DNA of 64,000 nt from NCBI GenBank assembly GCA_965206975.1, contig OZ242253.1, positions 248,001-312,000 on the forward strand, written 5' to 3'. Position numbers and translations under genes: made by a program. This document shows, piece after piece, positions 60,164 to 64,000 of the stretch; position 1 is the stretch's first letter, and every line of letters begins with the position of its first letter. The notes under the pieces were generated by a model. The model was given only the letters and a program-made list of their open reading frames with translations. It did no database searches and was not told the origin of the DNA. The stretch comes from JAAXGI01 sp965206975. GTDB lineage: Bacteria; Gemmatimonadota; Gemmatimonadetes; Longimicrobiales; Gaopeijiaceae.

Positions 60164-60436
60164 ATGCTGATCCCTGTTCGCTCGTCGCGGTTCAAGCGCG
60201 ACGAGCGAAGAGCCAAGGTACGAGGCAGGGACCTAACGAAGCTGCGGTCGCTACTGGCGGCGCTGATCGAGCAGGAACCATTGCCCGCCCGCTATCGCGA
60301 CCATCTGCTGCGGGGGATCTGGAAAGGCTACCGCGAGGCGCATCTCGAACCGGACTGGCTCGTCATCTGCCGCGTTCAGGGTGACGAGCTACACTTGGTC
60401 CGTACCGGCGCTCATTCCGACCTTTTCGACGAATAA
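60164..60436 (+). CDS. YafQ-type mRNA interferase toxin
   Basis: A 90-aa product. RSSRFKRDERRAKVRGRDLT, then KLRSLLAALIEQEPLPARYR, DHLLRGIWKGYREAHLEPDW and LVICRVQGDELHLVRTGAHS, DLF. The RGxWxGYRExHLxPDW and R-x-GxHSDLF motifs are YafQ/RelE hallmarks; the catalytic His lies in the last segment. It cleaves mRNA on the ribosome. Intact TA pair with relB. Confidence 0.92.
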   Translation: MLIPVRSSRFKRDERRAKVRGRDLTKLRSLLAALIEQEPLPARYRDHLLRGIWKGYREAHLEPDWLVICRVQGDELHLVRTGAHSDLFDE

Positions 60437-60902
60437 GCCCGCCAGACTCGCCTCCGCGCCAATCGATACGGAATCGCATCGCCCGGGTGAGCCCCGAGAA
60501 CACTTCCTTTAGCGCCGAAAAGGATCCCCAACCAAGCCTCGTCAAACGCCTGCCCGCACCTGATCCGGTTCATACGGAGTGTGCTGAGACGGTATTGACC
60601 GGACAGCTGACCACGAGAGAGGACGGTGGCCAACCGCCCTCGTCGGAGCTAGTTGAGAGATGTCAAAGTCACTCACTTAGCGCGGGAGAGAAGACGATCA
60701 CCGTCCAGAAGGAGGAAGATGCGCGTCGCAAGCTGAGCCTGCTCCAGTTGGCCGGTCAGCACGGCCAAGACGAGCGAAGCCAGCGCCACCCCCTTCCGTC
60801 GGAGGGACCAGAGCGGGCACCGGGTCTACTACGCCCCCTCCCGATGACCCGCTCTCATTGCCTTGCCCGTGCCCCTCCACGGAGCGGCTTGCCGCCTCGG
60901 CC
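60437..60902. other. No supported gene
   Basis: Frames here are Ser/Pro/Arg-rich with no family-like segment or RBS. The right half contains the 3' flank of the cytochrome gene on the minus strand. No clear terminator hairpin is seen. Confidence 0.4.
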
Positions 60903-62273
60903 TTATTCGCCTCCGTCCTGTTGTCCCGCGGCTAGGCGGCGAAGGGCCTCCTCACGCTCCGCTACCGCTCGCTCGAACGCCCTGTCGCTATCGAAGTAGG
61001 TGATGCCCACCTGGGCGTGGGACATCTCGTCGACCGTGCGGCGTCCGTAGACCACCCAGCGGTCGGGGTTGGGATTGTTCAAGTTGTTGGCTGTGTTGTC
61101 GTACTCGGAGGTAATCACGAGAACGGTGCCCCGCGGAAGCAGCGGCATGGCGTGGTCCTCGTAGAGGTACGTGATGTGCCAACGGAAGTCCCAACCCAAC
61201 CGATTCAGCGACTCCACCCGGCCATCCGGATAGATAGCCTCGAAAGTCATGCTTTTTCCGAGCAAGTGCTGATGCGCCCGGAGGCTATAGATGCGCGCCG
61301 GCTGTTCCAATACGTGAACGCCCTGCGTGACCTGGGTGCCGTGGGGCGGAATCAGGATGGTCTGCCCAGCCCGGAGCGAGCTGAAGCCGCTCTCGCCCAC
61401 CGTCACCTGTTCAGGCTCGTAACCCTCGGGATAGAACCACACGCCCACCTGCACCACGTCGTCAACCACGGGCTGCCCGATCGGAAAGTAGTGGATGTTC
61501 CAAAGCACACGATCTCCGGGTTCGAACCGCATCCCGGTGTCCGCCGGGAAGATCTCCCACCGCTTGCCCACTACGAACCGCGAAATGGCCGATGAAGAGT
61601 TGTCGGCTCCGAGAGGGATCTTGTAGGAATTGGCGTGGTGGGTAGCAGGCCGGCCCGCTTCGGTGGGTTTCGTTTCGACGGCCATCGCCCACCGTGTCTC
61701 GGTGAGGCCCTCGATCGGGACTTCCGGCTCCCACCACTGGTCCAAGCCGTTCGGGTTGATCGTGTAGGGATCGGAGCCGATGACCATGTCCGGGGGTCGG
61801 CCCATCATCTCCTCGAGTTCCCAGGCGGTCCAATCCGGCCACTCCACTGGAGGAGGCAGCTTGGCGGGGTCTCCCAAGGGTGCCCCGCCATCCACCCAGG
61901 CGACGATCGTGCGAATCTCCTCATTCTCCAAGGAGATATCATTCTTGAACTCCTGAATCCCCACCCGCTTGTCCACGTGCCAAGGTGGCATCATGCGTGA
62001 TTCCACCTTGGCTTTGATCACGGGTGCCCAGGGCCGGACCTCGTCATACGTCGTCAGCGCCATCGGAGCCATGCCGCCTTCCTGGTGGCACTGCTGACAA
62101 GACTGCTGCAAGATCGGCGCGACATCCTCGGCGAAGGTCGGGCCGGCATCCTGGGCCGCCCCCACGGCGGGATTCGAGAGAAGCCCCAACGCAGCCAAGG
62201 CCAACAGTCCCCTCAAACCGCGTACCGGGCGTACTTGCACGTTCATCCGATCCCGCTCGGTCTCGACGTTCAT
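60903..62273 (-). CDS. Secreted c-type cytochrome/monooxygenase-like protein
   Basis: About 456 aa, starting at ATG 62273 with RBS GGAGGG; the second ATG (62246) is an alternative. Signal peptide (LLALAALGLLSNPAVGAAQ), then a haem site CQQCH (about residue 70) in APILQQSCQQCHQEGGMAPM. After a cytochrome-like domain with ESRMMPPWHVDKRVG comes a domain with NIHYFPIGQPVVDDVVQVGV, YSLRAHQHLLGKSMTFEAIY and FRWHITYLYEDHAMPLLPRG, which resembles Cu type II ascorbate-dependent monooxygenase C domains (His-x-His metal ligands). A periplasmic redox enzyme is likely; substrate unknown. The gene follows an Ig-like secreted protein gene on the same strand with about 75 bp between. Confidence 0.85.
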   Translation of the reverse strand: MNVETERDRMNVQVRPVRGLRGLLALAALGLLSNPAVGAAQDAGPTFAEDVAPILQQSCQQCHQEGGMAPMALTTYDEVRPWAPVIKAKVESRMMPPWHVDKRVGIQEFKNDISLENEEIRTIVAWVDGGAPLGDPAKLPPPVEWPDWTAWELEEMMGRPPDMVIGSDPYTINPNGLDQWWEPEVPIEGLTETRWAMAVETKPTEAGRPATHHANSYKIPLGADNSSSAISRFVVGKRWEIFPADTGMRFEPGDRVLWNIHYFPIGQPVVDDVVQVGVWFYPEGYEPEQVTVGESGFSSLRAGQTILIPPHGTQVTQGVHVLEQPARIYSLRAHQHLLGKSMTFEAIYPDGRVESLNRLGWDFRWHITYLYEDHAMPLLPRGTVLVITSEYDNTANNLNNPNPDRWVVYGRRTVDEMSHAQVGITYFDSDRAFERAVAEREEALRRLAAGQQDGGE

Positions 62274-62349
62274 TCGGTCCCTCCGTTTAGCCGGGGTGGC
62301 TGTCATCCTGCCCCCACACATGATGCCTGCATCTCGGACTATCGATCGT

Positions 62350-63231
62350 CTATCGTGTCACCGTCACTCGAGCGTACGCATTCGTCCAGCAACAGTGCTG
62401 CATCAGCGCACCCAGGTGTTCCAGCGCGGTGGCACGGAACACGTAGTCCCCGGGTTCGCTGAAGGTTACCGTCGTCGTGACCTCCCCGCTCGACCCTACG
62501 TCGATCGTCTTCTGAGAGAAGCTCGCCTCAGCCGGTCCCTGATGGTGGTACCACGTCAGAGTCGTGCTCGGACGGGACAGGAGATCCACCCCGATGCCAA
62601 GGCTGAAGGGCTCGCCTACCCTCGCCGTCAGTGGACCCGTCGTTGGACCCCGGCGACCCCTGCCCGACGGTCCGCTGTCTCCGAAGCTCAGCACTGGCGC
62701 TTCGGGAGCGAAAGTAAGGCTCTCGAAGTCCTCCATGTCGAACTCGTCGTGGTCCGCCCTTGCCGGAGCGGAATACTCCTCTCCACGAATGCGTAGAGTC
62801 CAGACGAGCCCATCACGAAAATCACCGGGCACTGTGACAGCGAAGGTGCTCTCGTGTCGGAGCTGCCGGCCTGGCTCGAGAGGAGCCACCTCGAAGAACG
62901 TCGGCTGAAGGCCGTGGAACTCACTTGGCTCGATGTAGTTGTCCGGGCCGAGCGGGATATGAAGGGTCTCCTCGGTGTTCAGATTGAAGTAACCGAAGCT
63001 AAGCGTGATCGTCCCATCCGGGTTGGGGATCCATCCCTCGAAGATGGGGATGACGGGCTCGCCGAAAGGCAGCACCGTGGTGGGCCGGAACTGTGGCCAA
63101 TCGGCCGGAACTCGCTGCGTTGGCTCCTGAGCGCCCACTCCCGGCACGGACCAAAGGAGCGATGCCGCGACCACGAGGTGGCGTGCGTTCCAGCCCCGGC
63201 GCGGCGCTTCAGCCACTTCAGCCACCCCCAC
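62350..63231 (-). CDS. Secreted Ig-like protein of unknown function
   Basis: A 293-aa product. Leader (HLVVAASLLWSVPGVGAQEP), then WPQFRPTTVLPFGEPVIPIF, ITLSFGYFNLNTEETLHIPL, AVTVPGDFRDGLVWTLRIRG and a C-terminal Ig-like sandwich (SGEVTTTVTFSEPGDYVFRA, ending HCCWTNAYARVTV). It ends 77 bp before the cytochrome gene and probably shares its transcript. I do not recognise the family beyond the sandwich. A decayed paralogue lies upstream at 63455-63750. Confidence 0.75.
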   Translation of the reverse strand: MGVAEVAEAPRRGWNARHLVVAASLLWSVPGVGAQEPTQRVPADWPQFRPTTVLPFGEPVIPIFEGWIPNPDGTITLSFGYFNLNTEETLHIPLGPDNYIEPSEFHGLQPTFFEVAPLEPGRQLRHESTFAVTVPGDFRDGLVWTLRIRGEEYSAPARADHDEFDMEDFESLTFAPEAPVLSFGDSGPSGRGRRGPTTGPLTARVGEPFSLGIGVDLLSRPSTTLTWYHHQGPAEASFSQKTIDVGSSGEVTTTVTFSEPGDYVFRATALEHLGALMQHCCWTNAYARVTVTR

Positions 63232-63454
63232 CGGAGACGTTACCCACGCCCGCGTGTCTCTCGCTCGTCTCTGAGCCGGTCGTATTGCTCATCGATCACG
63301 CATTGTCTAGGTGGCCAGGGCATACACACCGTACCGTACCGTGCCTCCAGCTGCCACTCGTCCCGCTGAGGCGATTCGGCAGGTGGAAGTAGATCGGTCC
63401 GCTTCCCCTCCCGCGTGCCGAGCCAGCCGCCAGGATCGAGCGACGCTGGCTGGC

Positions 63455-63750
63455 TCATGTGGGGATCGCTTCCCACGCCGATCCTCCCTCCTGCTCTAGG
63501 CTCATCCTGACCATAGTAGTGTAGTCGGTCGCGCACCGACAGAAGAACTCGAGGCCGGAGATGGCGTTGAAGGCGACAACCCGGAGCACATACTTCCCGG
63601 CCGATCGAGAGGAGATATCGGTCTCCACCCGTCCTTCATCGGCGACGTCCACTTCGTACTCTGAGGGGTTGAAGCTCACCTGCCCCGGGCCCTGATGCTT
63701 GAACTAGCGCAGCTTGACCGGCTGGCGGTCCTCACGGTGCGGACCGTCGC
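63455..63750 (-). pseudogene. Paralogous Ig-like gene remnant
   Basis: A minus-strand frame reads EDRQPVKLR, then TAG where the intact paralogue has Trp, then FKHQGPGQVSFNPSEYEVDV, EGRVETDISSRSAGKYVLRV and ATDYTTMVRMSL. It aligns by eye with the end of the gene at 62350-63231 (WYHHQGPAEASF...GDYVFRA...YARVTV). The ATG-free start and TAG show decay. The stretch 63232-63454 shows no gene. Confidence 0.6.
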
Positions 63751-64000
63751 GGGACGTCCAGGCTGCACGGAGGCTGGCGCTTCGCTCGTGGCCATGGAGC
63801 GGGGTGGTCGTCTGGCCGATTCTCGGCTTCCGGGCCGCTACGCCGCCTGCGAGTTTACCGCATCCGTTCGCTTGCTACCGCTACGGGACTTCGGGGTAAG
63901 GGCGCTGCGCGAACTGGCGCAACGCAGGCCCAAGTCCAGACTCCGCAGCTAATCCCGGCTCCGCTCTTATCGCAATCAGGAGGGAAAGTGAGGAAAATCG
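63751..64000. other. Window end, no confident gene
   Basis: A plus frame to 63952 (ACEFTASVRLLPLRDFGVRA, then LRELAQRRPKSRLRS) has some gene-like character but no start, RBS or family. It may belong to a gene continuing outside, or be chance. Confidence 0.3.

Noticed and set aside
61505..61525. GGTTCGAACC-like T-loop motif suggesting a tRNA
   Set aside because: It encodes RFEPGD in the cytochrome gene on the minus strand; no acceptor stem or anticodon arm fits around it. I found no tRNA or rRNA in the window.

Overview
The window looks like one chromosomal region of a high-GC (about 65%) Gram-negative bacterium. Several families found here are common in Gemmatimonadota: signal-peptide amidohydrolases, a DUF5916/CBM9-like outer-membrane protein, a DUF1552/DUF1592 lipoprotein pair with an ankyrin gene, NHL-propeller proteins and secreted OMP barrels. 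A Gemmatimonadota host is my best guess, possibly a sponge-associated, Palauibacter-like lineage, judged by the mix of decayed insertion sequences and toxin-antitoxin (TA) modules. No rRNA or recognisable tRNA is present to confirm this.

Layout. 1-2.4 kb: thymidine-kinase scrap and TA debris (phd-PIN, broken higA, vapC and hicB tails). 2.7-3.5: DMT permease. 3.9-6.5: an unassigned two-gene TerB-like/membrane cassette. 6.5-10.7: istB, Omp85 and DUF4143 scraps, dinB, and abiE with a heavily damaged toxin gene. 10.7-15.3: beta-barrel OMP beside an internally deleted IS3, vapBC, secreted NHL protein, IS21/IS256 scars. 15.3-18.3: intact nucleoside/ribose salvage operon (GRP permease, secreted nucleoside hydrolase, ribokinase). 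18.3-24.6: orphan higA, secreted amidohydrolase, Ig/LRR lipoprotein and many gene tails. 24.8-35.2: phd-vapC, hipBA, vapBC, mazEF, metallo-beta-lactamase-fold hydrolase, Hsp20, and a partial segmental duplication. 35.4-40.9: DUF1552/DUF1592 operon divergent from an ankyrin gene. 40.9-44: NrtR-type Nudix regulator divergent from an ARPP-1 gene, plus a broken fitAB carrying a copy of the ARPP-1 tail. 44-48.9: OMP-like protein, second abiE pair, collagen-stalk trypsin-like lipoprotein, DUF4143 fragment. 49-53.7: DUF5916 gene split by a complete IS1182. 54-60.4: amidohydrolase and adenine-deaminase genes with lesions, Nudix, CarboxypepD-like, GNAT, LD-carboxypeptidase, relB-yafQ. 60.9-64: secreted c-type cytochrome protein, Ig-like secreted protein and a decayed paralogue.

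Two themes dominate. First, at least a dozen TA loci in 64 kb, many broken, and most intact ones preceded by a short palindrome. Second, a gene graveyard: about ten genes carry single-base indels or nonsense codons that break otherwise good reading frames, and there are many 3'-end fragments and short duplications. Some single-base breaks may be assembly errors; the 11-bp duplication, 66-bp insertion, 33-bp deletion and IS insertion are more clearly biological.

The best candidates for an undescribed system are the TerB-like/membrane cassette (3922-6496), the collagen-stalk protease lipoprotein (47094-48179) and the NrtR/ARPP-1 divergent unit (40965-43100).
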